Shown piece after piece: positions 34,200 to 43,122 of a stretch of DNA of 64,000 bases (its first letter is position 1; every line of letters begins with the position of its first letter). Source of the stretch: Cohnella sp. OV330 (GTDB lineage Bacteria; Bacillota; Bacilli; Paenibacillales; Paenibacillaceae); the NCBI RefSeq assembly GCF_900112065.1, contig NZ_FOKE01000006.1, positions 186,001 through 250,000 of the forward strand, read 5' to 3'. The notes beneath the pieces are model-generated. The model had not been told where the DNA came from, made no database searches, and saw only the letters and a program-made list of their open reading frames with translations. The position numbers were made by a program, and so were the translations under genes.

Positions 34200-35171
34200 T
34201 TGACAGACAGCAGGCAGTTTATTACGATTCCTCTCCGCAACGCCGCGGAGGGACTGGCTTTGTTCGGTCCGCAGGACAAGTATCTACGTATGATCCAACA
34301 GGAGACGGCAGCCGTTATCCATTCCCGCGACGCGGAGATTACCGTCGAGGGCGCGGAGAGCGACCTGCGGTCTCTTCAACAATTTTTCGACACGGTCCTC
34401 CAGCTGATCCGCAGCGGCCTTACCGTCGGGGAGCGCGACGTGCGCTACGCCTTCGAGCTGGCCCGCGAAATGAAGGCCGACCAGCTGCTCGCGCTGTTCC
34501 AGGGCGAGATCACGACGACGTTCAGAGGCAAGCCGATCGTTCCCAAGACGCTCGGGCAGCGCCATTACATTACGATGATCCGCAAAAAGGACATCGTGTT
34601 CGGCATCGGCCCGGCAGGCACCGGCAAAACCTATCTCGCCGTCGTATCGGCCGTGGCCGCGCTCAAGGAAGGACGCGTCAAGCGCATTCTGCTGACCCGC
34701 CCCGCCGTGGAGGCAGGGGAGAATCTGGGCTTCCTGCCGGGCGATATGCAGGAGAAGGTCGACCCGTATCTGCGCCCGCTCTATGACGCGCTGAACGACG
34801 TGCTCGGTCCCGAAGGCGTCGCCAAAGCGCTCGAGCGGGGCATGATCGAGATCGCGCCGCTCGCTTATATGCGCGGACGCACGCTCGACGACTCGTTCGT
34901 CATCCTCGACGAGGCGCAAAATACGACCGGCGAGCAGATGAAAATGTTTTTGACGCGGCTCGGCTTCGGCTCCCGGATGGTCATCACCGGCGACGTGACG
35001 CAGATCGACCTGCCCAAAGGCAAGAAATCCGGCCTGAACGAAGCGCAGCGCATTCTGAAGGATATTCCCGAGATCGGCCTCGTGTACTTCTCCGAGCAGG
35101 ACGTCGTCCGTCATGCGCTCGTGCAGAAGATCATCGTGGCTTATCAGAAGGACGACGAGACAATTACGTAA
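34200..35171 (+). CDS. PhoH family ATPase
   Basis: A 323-residue PhoH-like P-loop ATPase. Walker A is FGIGPAGTGKTYLAV (about residues 134-148) and Walker B is DDSFVILDEAQNTTGEQM (about 235-252); the LTRPAVEAGENLGFLPGD segment is typical of the family. An N-terminal KH-like part (about 1-100) precedes it. The family is linked to RNA metabolism and sits next to ybeY in many genomes, as here. The start TTG 34200 follows AGGGGGAATGAGG. The gene name phoH is inherited from the E. coli phosphate regulon; phosphate control is not evident here. Confidence 0.94.
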   Translation: MTDSRQFITIPLRNAAEGLALFGPQDKYLRMIQQETAAVIHSRDAEITVEGAESDLRSLQQFFDTVLQLIRSGLTVGERDVRYAFELAREMKADQLLALFQGEITTTFRGKPIVPKTLGQRHYITMIRKKDIVFGIGPAGTGKTYLAVVSAVAALKEGRVKRILLTRPAVEAGENLGFLPGDMQEKVDPYLRPLYDALNDVLGPEGVAKALERGMIEIAPLAYMRGRTLDDSFVILDEAQNTTGEQMKMFLTRLGFGSRMVITGDVTQIDLPKGKKSGLNEAQRILKDIPEIGLVYFSEQDVVRHALVQKIIVAYQKDDETIT

Positions 35172-35186
35172 AGGAGCGAGCGCCGG

Positions 35187-37451
35187 ATGAATCGGACACG
35201 AAGCGGCCCGGCGGGTATTTTATCATCCTTTGCTGCTGCAGGATGGAAGCAGAGCGCGGCGGTCAAAGGGCTGCTGCTGCTCGCGTTCGTCCTGCTGTTT
35301 TATTTTAGCCTGGCGACGCGGCTCGTGCCGGAGACTTACGATATCACCCTGGGCGCGAAGAGCGAGCACGACATCAAGGCGCCGCACCAGGCGACCGACG
35401 AGAAGGCGACGCTCAAGGCCCAGGAAGAAGCGGCCGAAAAGATCGGCGCCATTTATCCGTACGTGGCGCTGCACAGCGAAAATCTGATTGACAGCATCCT
35501 CGTCCGCATCGACCAGCTCAACCAGGACGACCAGGTGACGCTGGAGCAGAAAATCGAGATCTACCGCACGGAGCTGCCGGATCGGGTGGATCAGTTTATC
35601 GATACGTTCATCAGCGCGAATTCGGGCTCGGGCGTCTATTCGGCGAGCCTGTTCGAGGAAATGAAAAAGGCCGTCCAGGCGCAGGCCTACCGGATACCCG
35701 AAGAGACGTTTTACAAGCTGCCTAAGCTGACGACCGAGCAGATCGCGGAGATGCGTACCGTCGGCCGCGACGTCGTCCGCAGGCTGATGGCGGATCCGAT
35801 CACGGACGCCGAAGCCGCGCGCGCGAAGGTGGCGGAGCTGGTCAACGGAAGCTCGCTGGCCCTCAAGACCCAGCGGGAGATCGTGCAGGAGCTGTCGCGA
35901 TTCGTCCTGACGCCGAACAAGTTCTACGACAAGGAAGCGACCGAGGAAGCGAAGGTCCAGGCCAAGCAGAATACGCCGCTCGTCGTCATCAAGCAGGGCG
36001 ACGTCATCGTCAAGGCCGGACAAGTCATCGACCAGGAAACCTACGAGCGGCTCGACGCCTTCGGCCTGCTGCAGGAGCAGCGGACGTATTGGCCGCAGCT
36101 CGGCGCGCTCATGCTTGCGGTGCTGTTCATGCTCGCGCTCTACAGCTACGCGGAGCTGACGGCTTCCGCGGCCAAGCCGGCGATGAAGCGGACGAACGTC
36201 GATTGGCTCATGCTTTTATTCATTTTCGCCATCAATATACTGGTCATGCACCTGGTCGCGCTGGCGCACAGCGAGGCGTGGCCGTATATCATCTATATCG
36301 CCCCGCTCGCGCTCGGCAGCATGCTCATGACGCTGCTCATCGACGTGCAGACCGCGATGGTGGGCTCGCTGCTTTTCACGATTCACGCGAGCATCGTCAT
36401 GAACGTCGAGCAGACGAGCCTGTTCGATTTCCGTTTCGGCTTCGTCGCCGCGGTCGTGCTGTTCACGTCGGTGCTTGCGATCCACCGGGCGAGCCAACGG
36501 TCGGCCATCCTGAAGGCGGGGATCATGGTCAGCCTGTTCGGCTCGTTCGCGGTGACCGCGCTGACGCTGGTCGGCCCGGACCCGGATCGGGCGCAGCTCG
36601 TCCAGTCGGTCGGCTTCATGCTCGCGAGCGGGCTTCTGACCGCCGTCCTCGTCATCGGCATCATGCCGTTTTTCGAGATGACGTTCGGAATCCTGTCCGC
36701 GCTTAAGCTGGTGGAGCTGTCCAACCCGAATCACCCGCTGCTTCGCAAGCTGCTGACGGAGACGCCGGGAACCTACCATCACAGCCTGATGGTCGGCAAC
36801 CTGTCCGAGGCGGCGGCCGAGTCGGTCGGCGCGAACGGACTGCTCTGCCGGGTCGGCTCCTTCTACCACGACGTCGGCAAGACGAAGCGGCCGCTCTACT
36901 TTATCGAAAATCAGAACGGCGGAGACAATCCGCACGACAAGCTAGACCCGAAGGTCAGCGCGTCGATCATCATCGCCCACGCCCGCGACGGCGCGGAAAT
37001 GCTGAAGGCCCACAAGCTGCCCAAGCAGATCCGGGACATCGCGGAGCAGCACCACGGCACGACGTTCCTTAAGTTTTTCTATTACAAGGCGGTTAAGCAG
37101 GCGGAACAAGCCGGCGTGGAGAATGAATGGACGGAGGACGACTTCCGCTATCCGGGTCCCAAGGCGCAGTCCAAGGAAGCGGCCATCGTCGGCATCGCGG
37201 ACAGCGTCGAAGCCGCGGTCCGGTCGCTCGGAGCGCCGACCGTGGAGCAGGTCGAGTCGATCATCGCCAAGATCATCAAGGAACGGCTCGACGACGGGCA
37301 GTTGAGCGAATGCGACCTGACGGTGCGGGAGCTGAACCAGATCCAAGAGACGCTGAAGACGACCGTCATCGGGATGTTCCACTCGCGGATCAAATATCCG
37401 GAAGAAAGCGCCGTAAAAAACGATAACGATAAAAAGGAGCGGGAAGCATGA
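35187..37451 (+). CDS. pgpH: HD-family phosphohydrolase, c-di-AMP phosphodiesterase PgpH type
   Basis: A 754-residue 7TM-HD protein. A first membrane helix (about 27-47) is followed by a large extracellular domain (about 50-300; 7TMR-HDED type), then a bundle of about seven membrane helices (about 305-505) and a cytoplasmic HD domain with TYHHSLMVGNLSEAAA, SFYHDVGKTKRP, QHHGT and VGIADSVEAAVR as metal-binding motifs. PgpH of Listeria and Bacillus hydrolyses cyclic di-AMP. ATG 35187 follows AAAGGAGCGAG. It overlaps ybeY by 4 bases. Confidence 0.94.
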   Translation: MNRTRSGPAGILSSFAAAGWKQSAAVKGLLLLAFVLLFYFSLATRLVPETYDITLGAKSEHDIKAPHQATDEKATLKAQEEAAEKIGAIYPYVALHSENLIDSILVRIDQLNQDDQVTLEQKIEIYRTELPDRVDQFIDTFISANSGSGVYSASLFEEMKKAVQAQAYRIPEETFYKLPKLTTEQIAEMRTVGRDVVRRLMADPITDAEAARAKVAELVNGSSLALKTQREIVQELSRFVLTPNKFYDKEATEEAKVQAKQNTPLVVIKQGDVIVKAGQVIDQETYERLDAFGLLQEQRTYWPQLGALMLAVLFMLALYSYAELTASAAKPAMKRTNVDWLMLLFIFAINILVMHLVALAHSEAWPYIIYIAPLALGSMLMTLLIDVQTAMVGSLLFTIHASIVMNVEQTSLFDFRFGFVAAVVLFTSVLAIHRASQRSAILKAGIMVSLFGSFAVTALTLVGPDPDRAQLVQSVGFMLASGLLTAVLVIGIMPFFEMTFGILSALKLVELSNPNHPLLRKLLTETPGTYHHSLMVGNLSEAAAESVGANGLLCRVGSFYHDVGKTKRPLYFIENQNGGDNPHDKLDPKVSASIIIAHARDGAEMLKAHKLPKQIRDIAEQHHGTTFLKFFYYKAVKQAEQAGVENEWTEDDFRYPGPKAQSKEAAIVGIADSVEAAVRSLGAPTVEQVESIIAKIIKERLDDGQLSECDLTVRELNQIQETLKTTVIGMFHSRIKYPEESAVKNDNDKKEREA

Positions 37452-38017
37452 GCCTGAAGCTGGAATGGGTGGACGAGCGCGAGGAAGCTTCCGCGGGCGA
37501 AGAGGGCTGGCCGTCGCTGTTGACGCGTCTGTTGAACGATGCGGGAGAAGCCGAGGGCGTCGCAGACGGGATCGTCACGTTGACGCTGACGGACAACGAA
37601 GGCATCCGCGAGCTGAACCGGACGTACAGAGGCCTGGACAAGGCGACGGACGTTCTGTCGTTCCCGATGCGGGAGCAAGGCGCGGAGGAATTCGAGATTT
37701 TGTACGAGGACGATTACGAGACGACGACGGTCGATATCGTGAACGGCGAATCGGGCGACGACGAGACGCAAGCCGACGACGAGCCTCAGACGGGCGCCGG
37801 CCGCATCGAGGAGCTGCTCGGCGATATCGTAGTCTCGGTGCCGCGGATGCATGAGCAAGCCGTCGAATACGGCCATAGCGCAGAGCGCGAGCTGGGCTTC
37901 CTTTTCGTGCACGGCTTCCTTCACCTGATGGGCTACGACCACGGCACGGAGGAAGAGGAGCGGGCGATGTTCGCCAAGCAGGAAGCGATACTCGCAAAGG
38001 CGGGCCTGACGCGGTGA
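37448..38017 (+). CDS. ybeY: endoribonuclease YbeY (rRNA maturation factor)
   Basis: A 189-residue YbeY. The zinc motif HGFLHLMGYDHGTEEEE (about residues 157-173) is intact, as is NRTYRGLDKATDVLSFP. YbeY acts in 16S rRNA 3'-end maturation and ribosome quality control. An acidic insert of about 30 residues (about 85-118, rich in Asp/Glu/Thr) lies before DIVVSVPR and makes it longer than the usual about 155. ATG 37448 overlaps the pgpH stop (ATGA), and its end overlaps the next gene (GTGA). Confidence 0.95.
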   Translation: MSLKLEWVDEREEASAGEEGWPSLLTRLLNDAGEAEGVADGIVTLTLTDNEGIRELNRTYRGLDKATDVLSFPMREQGAEEFEILYEDDYETTTVDIVNGESGDDETQADDEPQTGAGRIEELLGDIVVSVPRMHEQAVEYGHSAERELGFLFVHGFLHLMGYDHGTEEEERAMFAKQEAILAKAGLTR

Positions 38018-38385
38018 GCCGCAACCAGTCCGAGCTGGCGTCGTTCAGGCAGGCGCTCCTCGGGATCGCGCACGCGCTGCGTACGGAGCCGCATATGCGG
38101 TTCCATCTCGCGGCGAGCGCCGTCGTGTTGATCGCCGCCGCCTGGCTCGGGCTGCCGCGCGGAGATTGGATGTGGCTGCTCGCGGCATGCACGGCCGTGC
38201 TCTGCGCGGAGTTGGTCAACACGGCCGTGGAGCGCGCGGTCGATCATGCATCGCTGCAGCGGAGCGAGCTGGCCAAAGCGGCGAAGGATACGGCGGCGGG
38301 CGCGGTGCTGGTCGCTTCGGTTTTCGCGGCGTCCGTGGGCTTGATCGTGCTTCTGCCGCCCCTATGGGAGCGGATCTCGGGTTAA
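38014..38385 (+). CDS. dgkA: diacylglycerol/undecaprenol kinase, DgkA family
   Basis: A 123-residue small membrane kinase with three helices. The family motif ExxNTAxExxxD is present as CAELVNTAVERAVDHAS (about residues 67-83). In Gram-positives this family phosphorylates undecaprenol rather than diacylglycerol. It begins at GTG 38014, overlapping the ybeY stop. The position between ybeY and cdd is the conserved Firmicute order. Confidence 0.92.
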   Translation: MSRNQSELASFRQALLGIAHALRTEPHMRFHLAASAVVLIAAAWLGLPRGDWMWLLAACTAVLCAELVNTAVERAVDHASLQRSELAKAAKDTAAGAVLVASVFAASVGLIVLLPPLWERISG

Positions 38386-38425
38386 TTGACTTCGGCCTCG
38401 CGAGGACCGATTCGGAGGATGACAG

Positions 38426-38875
38426 ATGGGGGACATCAATATAGAGGCGCTCGGCTGGACGCCGCAGCAACTGCTGGCCGAGGCGGCCAAGGCGATGGAA
38501 AAGGCGTACGTGCCTTATTCGGGCTTCAAGGTGGGCGCCGCGCTGGTCGATCGCGCGGGCGCGATCCATTACGGCTGCAACGTCGAAAACGCGGCCTACA
38601 GTCCCGGCAACTGCGCGGAGCGCACGGCGCTGTTCCGCGCGATCGCGGACGGCCACGCGCCCGGCAGCTTCCGGGCGATCGCCGTCACGGGCCGGACGGA
38701 TGCGCCGATCACGCCTTGCGGCGTCTGCCGGCAGGTGCTCGTCGAGCTGGGCGGACCGGATTTGCCGGTCATTATGGGCAATGCTAAGGGAGATATCTCG
38801 ATCATGACGGTCGCCGAGCTGCTGCCCGGCGCATTCACGCCTGCGAAGCTGGCGGAGGGAAGGATAGTAGAATGA
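38426..38875 (+). CDS. cdd: cytidine deaminase
   Basis: A 149-residue homotetrameric-type cytidine deaminase of the pyrimidine salvage pathway. Zinc-site motifs: [20 protein letters not shown] (catalytic Glu and first Cys) and [10 protein letters not shown]. It is a few residues longer than most, mainly at the N-terminus. ATG 38426 follows CGGAGGA. It overlaps era by 4 bases (ATGA). Confidence 0.95.
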   Translation: MGDINIEALGWTPQQLLAEAAKAMEKAYVPYSGFKVGAALVDRAGAIHYGCNVENAAYSPGNCAERTALFRAIADGHAPGSFRAIAVTGRTDAPITPCGVCRQVLVELGGPDLPVIMGNAKGDISIMTVAELLPGAFTPAKLAEGRIVE

Positions 38876-39777
38876 GCGAACCAAAAGGAAAATTCAAGTC
38901 GGGCTTCGTCGCCATCGTCGGCAGGCCGAACGTCGGCAAGTCGACGCTGATGAACCAGGTAATCGGACAGAAGATCGCCATCATGAGCGACAAGCCGCAG
39001 ACGACCCGCAACAAGATTCACGGCGTGTACACGACGGAGGACAAGCAGATCGTGTTCCTCGATACGCCCGGCATTCATAAGTCGAACTCCAAGCTCGGCG
39101 ACTTCATGGTGAAGTCGGCGCTCGGCGCGCTCGAGGAGGTCGAAGCGATCCTGTTCCTCGCCGACGTATCGGAGGAGCTGGGCGGCGGCGACCGGTTTAT
39201 TATCGAACAGCTCAAAAAGGTGAACACGCCCGTCTTCCTCGTGCTGAACAAGATCGACAAGGTTCAGCCCGAAGCGCTGCTGCCGATCATCGGCAAATAC
39301 AGCAAGCTCCATAGCTTCACCGAGGTCGTGCCCGTATCGGCCCGCGACGGCAACAACGTGAATACGCTCCTCGAGCAGATCGGCCGATACCTGCCCGACG
39401 GGCCGATGTATTATCCCGCCGACCAGATCACGGATCATCCCGAGCAGTTCATCTGCGCGGAGCTCATCCGCGAAAAGATCCTGCAGACGACCCGGGAGGA
39501 GATCCCGCACTCCATCGCCGTCGAGATCGAGAGCATGGGGACCGGGGACAACGGCGTCGTCAACATCGGCGCGGTCATTTACGTGGAGCGGCCTTCGCAG
39601 AAGGGCATCATCATCGGCAAAAACGGCGCGGCGCTCAAGGAAGTCGGCAAGCGTGCACGGCATGACATGGAGCGGCTGCTCGGTTCCAAGATTTTTCTCG
39701 AGCTTTGGGTCAAGGTCAAGGAAGACTGGCGCAACCGGGAGTCGGTGCTGAAGTCGCTTGGCTTTAGGCACGATTAA
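38872..39777 (+). CDS. era: GTPase Era
   Basis: A 301-residue ribosome-assembly GTPase. G1 is GRPNVGKST, the effector loop [11 protein letters not shown]3 DTPGIHK, G4 NKID and G5 VSARDG; the C-terminal KH domain (about 225-301) includes [20 protein letters not shown], which binds the 3' end of 16S rRNA. Normal length. Translationally coupled to cdd. Confidence 0.97.
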   Translation: MSEPKGKFKSGFVAIVGRPNVGKSTLMNQVIGQKIAIMSDKPQTTRNKIHGVYTTEDKQIVFLDTPGIHKSNSKLGDFMVKSALGALEEVEAILFLADVSEELGGGDRFIIEQLKKVNTPVFLVLNKIDKVQPEALLPIIGKYSKLHSFTEVVPVSARDGNNVNTLLEQIGRYLPDGPMYYPADQITDHPEQFICAELIREKILQTTREEIPHSIAVEIESMGTGDNGVVNIGAVIYVERPSQKGIIIGKNGAALKEVGKRARHDMERLLGSKIFLELWVKVKEDWRNRESVLKSLGFRHD

Positions 39778-39805
39778 TCGCGCTCGGCGTTCTCGGTCTT
39801 GCGGC

Positions 39806-39822
39806 GTCCGGAGGCTCCGGAC
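39806..39822 (+). other. short hairpin downstream of era
   Basis: GTCCGGA, loop GGC, TCCGGAC. There is no T-run, so terminator function is doubtful. Confidence 0.4.
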
Positions 39823-39913
39823 AAATGTTGTCAGGCATACCCGCGCGGCGGCGGTGGCATTCTAACGGTGGCGATTTGGGAAGATTTCATTTCCACCGGG
39901 GAGGATGAGCGCT

Positions 39914-40066
39914 TTGCGGGATTTCACGTGGCACGTGTTTACGCAGACCGGCGATATCGAAGCCTACCTGCTTTACAAGGAAATGATTCAGCCCGGAGCC
40001 GCCGGCCTGGCGTCGGAAGAACCGGTTCCAGAGGGCGAAGGGGAAGAGAACGGAGCGGGAGCCTAA
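39914..40066 (+). CDS. yqzL: YqzL-family small protein
   Basis: A 50-residue protein beginning (M)RDFTWHVFTQTGDIEAYLLYKEM, which matches the short YqzL family conserved between era and recO in Bacillales; the C-terminal half is an acidic Gly/Glu/Pro tail. Function unknown. Two starts are possible: ATG 39905 directly abuts the GGGGAGG site, while TTG 39914 is 9 bases from it, so TTG is preferred. Exactly the expected genomic position supports the call. Confidence 0.82.
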   Translation: MRDFTWHVFTQTGDIEAYLLYKEMIQPGAAGLASEEPVPEGEGEENGAGA

Positions 40067-40160
40067 AGTCACCATGACCGGCTTCGGCCCGCGCTCGTCG
40101 CGCACCGTTTTGCGGCGCGCGACCCGGCCCTATAGGGGCGACAGAAACGGGGAGAGGCCG

Positions 40161-40925
40161 TTGCTCTATCGGACGGAAGGCATCGTCATCCGCAGTATCG
40201 ATTACGGGGAAGGCAACAAGATCATCACGATCATGACGCCGTCTCTAGGCAAACAGGGCATCGTCATCCGCGGCGCCCGCAAACCGAAAAGCCGCTACGC
40301 ATCGCTCGCCCAGCTGTTTACGCTCGGCGATTTTTCCTTTTACAAGGGCGGCGGCCTCGGAAGCTTGAACAGCGGCGAGATCATCGATTCGTTTCGAGGG
40401 CTCAGGGAAGGTCTCGACCAAGCCGCCTATGCCTCCTACTTGGTCGAGCTATGCGACCGCGCCATCCAGGACGAGGATGCGGGCGCTTTTCTTTATCACC
40501 AGCTGCATGCCGGCTTGACGGCGATATCGGAAGGCAAGAATCCCCGGATCGTCGCCCGCTTATTCGAGATGAAGATCGCGGCGGCGGCGGGATACGCGCC
40601 GATGCTGGACGCCTGCGCAGGCTGCGGTCGGGAGGATGGGACTTTTTATTTCAGCGCCGCCGGGGGCGGGGCCTTATGCGCGTTATGCCGCCACCGCGAT
40701 CCGAGGGCGATGGAGCTGGAGGACGGCGTATGGAAGCTGCTGCGCGTCTTCTCCGCGATGGATATGCGGAGGCTCGGCAACGTGGCCGTGAAGGAATCGA
40801 CGGCGAAGCAGCTGGCGACGGTCATGCGCACGTGGTTCGACCACCATCTGGCGCTGAATTTGAAGTCCCGGCATTTTTTGGATCAGTGGGAACGAGGCGA
40901 AGATTTCTTTAAACCGGTACCCTAA
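40161..40925 (+). CDS. recO: DNA repair protein RecO
   Basis: A 254-residue RecF-pathway protein that helps load RecA onto SSB-coated DNA and anneals strands. The N-terminal OB fold (LYRTEGIVIRSIDYGEGNKI) is followed by a helical part and a zinc finger CAGCG...CALCR (about residues 154-177). The in-frame TTG 40161 follows CGGGGAGAGG and gives the usual family start; the frame is open 87 bases further upstream with no ribosome binding site. It lies 94 bases after yqzL. Confidence 0.93.
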   Translation: MLYRTEGIVIRSIDYGEGNKIITIMTPSLGKQGIVIRGARKPKSRYASLAQLFTLGDFSFYKGGGLGSLNSGEIIDSFRGLREGLDQAAYASYLVELCDRAIQDEDAGAFLYHQLHAGLTAISEGKNPRIVARLFEMKIAAAAGYAPMLDACAGCGREDGTFYFSAAGGGALCALCRHRDPRAMELEDGVWKLLRVFSAMDMRRLGNVAVKESTAKQLATVMRTWFDHHLALNLKSRHFLDQWERGEDFFKPVP

Positions 40926-40937
40926 TTCGACAAAATG

Positions 40938-40946
40938 TGCTATACT
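40938..40946 (+). promoter_or_regulatory. extended -10 promoter candidate of the UbiA gene
   Basis: TGCTATACT matches an extended -10 element, 118 bases before the next start; the -35 region is within the end of recO and is poor. Confidence 0.45.
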
Positions 40947-41063
40947 ATAGTAAGTAACATACGCGATGCAAGCCAAGATACGGGTTCGCTGGATTCGGGC
41001 AGGTCGGCGAGGCCGTTTTCTTATGCGCAATTTGCCCATTATAACTGGAAAGGATGCGGCACG

Positions 41064-41984
41064 ATGGATTCATTCAAACGGTTCATGAAGGCTTCGCGCA
41101 TGCGCGTCATCCCGGTCATGCTGATGCCCGTGGCGCTTGGGGCGCTGGGCGCTTACGTGTGGGACGGCGTCTTCGATTTTTGGCTGCTGCTGCTCACGCT
41201 CGTCGGCTCCGGCGCGGCCCATCTGTTTTCGAATATGATCAACGATCTCTGGGACTATAAGAACGGCACGGACGAAGCAGCGAAAAATACGGCGGACGCC
41301 ATCGGCACCAATTCGGGCTATTTGACGAACGGCGTGTGGAGCATGCGCACGTTCGCGGCGGTTACTTGGGGCTTGTTCGCGCTTGCCGCCGTCAGCGGCG
41401 TCGCGCTGGCCTTTCTGAGCGGAATATGGGCGTTCGTCTTCGGCGCGCTCGGCGGACTCATCGCTTATTTCTACGTCGCGCCGCCGATCCGCTTCGGCTA
41501 CAGGGGCAAAGGCTATAGTGAGATCGCGATCCTGCTCGCGTTCGGCGTGCTGCCGGTGCTGGGCTCCTACTACGTGCAGACGTCCACGTTCGATTACAGG
41601 GCGATCCTGCTGGCGCTGCCGATCGGCTTGCTCACGACGCTGATTTTGTTCAATCACCATTTCCTTCACTGGCAGGCGGACCGGGCGGCGGGCAAGCGGA
41701 CGCTGGTCGTCGTGTGGGGCGAGCGCCGCGCTTTGCAATTTTCGCGCTTGCTGCTCGGCCTTGCGGCGCTGTCGCTGGTCGCGGCAGTGCTCGCCGGCGC
41801 GCTGCCGGTCTATGCGCTCGTCGGTCTGATCACCGCGATTCCGCTTTACCTGACCTACGGACGGCTGCAAGACCAGAACAGCTCGCTGGCGTATTTGCCG
41901 CTCATGGGCGCCTCCGTGCGGGCCGCCAACCGCTGCGGCTCCGTCCTTATCGTATGCCTGATTATCCAAGGCCTCATCCAATAA
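41064..41984 (+). CDS. UbiA-family prenyltransferase (MenA-like)
   Basis: A 306-residue polytopic membrane enzyme with eight or nine helices. The prenyl-diphosphate motif is NMINDLWDYKNGTDEAA (about residues 67-83), and HWQADRAAGKRTLVV (about 199-213) is the second Asp-rich site. The closest functional guess is 1,4-dihydroxy-2-naphthoate prenyltransferase of menaquinone synthesis, but no other men genes are nearby and other acceptors are possible. ATG 41064 follows GGAAAGGA. Confidence 0.82.
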   Translation: MDSFKRFMKASRMRVIPVMLMPVALGALGAYVWDGVFDFWLLLLTLVGSGAAHLFSNMINDLWDYKNGTDEAAKNTADAIGTNSGYLTNGVWSMRTFAAVTWGLFALAAVSGVALAFLSGIWAFVFGALGGLIAYFYVAPPIRFGYRGKGYSEIAILLAFGVLPVLGSYYVQTSTFDYRAILLALPIGLLTTLILFNHHFLHWQADRAAGKRTLVVVWGERRALQFSRLLLGLAALSLVAAVLAGALPVYALVGLITAIPLYLTYGRLQDQNSSLAYLPLMGASVRAANRCGSVLIVCLIIQGLIQ

Positions 41985-42007
41985 AATGACGGGAAGTGAC
42001 CGCTTCG

Positions 42008-42736
42008 ATGGAAAAGCAGCTGGTATTCGGTGATTTTCATCGCATCTTATCCGAAGGAGAGACGTGGAAAATCGGCGGCTTTCCGCTGCCCGACGGCACG
42101 TTCTGGGAATATCGCGAGCCCGATGCGGTCGTCATCGTCCGCAACGGCATCCTCTATGTCCGGGCGCCGCTCAGCCGCAGCCACGACCGCGTGCAGATAC
42201 TGGACAACGCGAAGCATATGTACTATTCCGTCGAGGAGGTCGTCGTGCCGGAAAACGGCGAGGTCAGCTTCGAGCTCGACATTCGCGCCCGCAGCACGGG
42301 TACGGCGCCCGGCGATCTGTACGACGGCTATGTATCGCTGAACCTGCTCGACTTCACGACGGGCGCCGCGCTCGACTTTTTCGCGGGCAACGACAAGTAT
42401 GCCTCCGTTTACGCCGTGCTGCCGTTCCCGGGCGTCGAAGTGCCGAAGTCGGACAAGACCCGGTTTTTCTGCGTATTCCAAGAAGACACGAACTTCAAGG
42501 CGCGCGAATTCAATACGTACAAGATCGTATACAACCGCGCGGAGGACGAGGTCGTCTTTTACCTGAACGGCGCCGAGGTGAGGCGCGAGCGCGAAGTGCC
42601 GGTGAAGATGAACCGCTTCACGATCGCGCTCGGCATCATGACGGAGAAGGACCTGTCGCCGGAGGGAAGCGTGTCGGTACACGGCCAGACGGTCATCGCC
42701 GAGTATTCGCCGGTGAAGGTCGCGATCCGGGAATAG
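42008..42736 (+). CDS. protein of unknown function (DUF6081-like beta-sandwich)
   Basis: A 242-residue soluble protein, rich in beta strands and aromatic residues, without signal peptide or membrane helix. Segments such as LYVRAPLSRSHDRVQILDNAKHM in the N-terminal half and FNTYKIVYNRAEDEVVFYLNG (about residues 180-200) resemble concanavalin-like sandwich domains that bind or process small molecules or glycans; I associate it loosely with DUF6081. No catalytic residues can be named. ATG 42008 follows GGGAAGTGA. It begins 23 bases after the UbiA gene, so the two may be co-transcribed. Confidence 0.65.
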   Translation: MEKQLVFGDFHRILSEGETWKIGGFPLPDGTFWEYREPDAVVIVRNGILYVRAPLSRSHDRVQILDNAKHMYYSVEEVVVPENGEVSFELDIRARSTGTAPGDLYDGYVSLNLLDFTTGAALDFFAGNDKYASVYAVLPFPGVEVPKSDKTRFFCVFQEDTNFKAREFNTYKIVYNRAEDEVVFYLNGAEVRREREVPVKMNRFTIALGIMTEKDLSPEGSVSVHGQTVIAEYSPVKVAIRE

Positions 42737-42745
42737 CGCCGGCAT

Positions 42746-42775
42746 TTGACACGACCGGCGTCCATCGGCTAGAAT
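42746..42775 (+). promoter_or_regulatory. sigma-A promoter of glyQS
   Basis: TTGACA (42746-42751), 18 bases, TAGAAT (42770-42775). It directly precedes the T-box leader. Confidence 0.8.
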
Positions 42776-42781
42776 GTTGCA

Positions 42782-43061
42782 TAACGATGGCATGCGTCTC
42801 GTTGAAGGAGAGAGTAGCCGGTTGCCTGTCGGCAGCTGCAGCGAGCCGGGGGCGGTGCGAGCCCGGCACGACGAATCGGCGAAGGGCGCTCCGGAGAGAA
42901 CGGCCATATCAAAGAGCGGGCAAACGAAGGAGCGCGAGAGCGAGTCGCGGAAGGCGGACTAAGGTCTCGCGTCGAAATCTTCGGGCGTCAAGTAGGGTGG
43001 AACCGCGGGATCAAGCTCCCGTCCCTATGTCTGCGCGGCAGACGTGGGACGGGAGTTTTTT
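42782..43061 (+). promoter_or_regulatory. glycine T-box riboswitch leader
   Basis: The 386-base gap before glyQ is a T-box leader. The T-box core AGGGTGGAACCGCGGG lies at 42994-43009; its bulge TGGA fits tRNA-Gly, whose discriminator base is U. A GGC triplet (Gly codon) in the specifier region is at 42865-42867. The terminator is CTCCCGTCCC (43016-43025) with GGGACGGGAG (43046-43055) then TTTTTT. Uncharged tRNA-Gly should prevent termination and raise glyQS expression. Confidence 0.93.
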
Positions 43062-43122
43062 GTCGCGTTCCGGCGCCGCGGAAAAGGCGGATTCGATCCC
43101 AATTTAAGAAGGAGTGGCGGAC

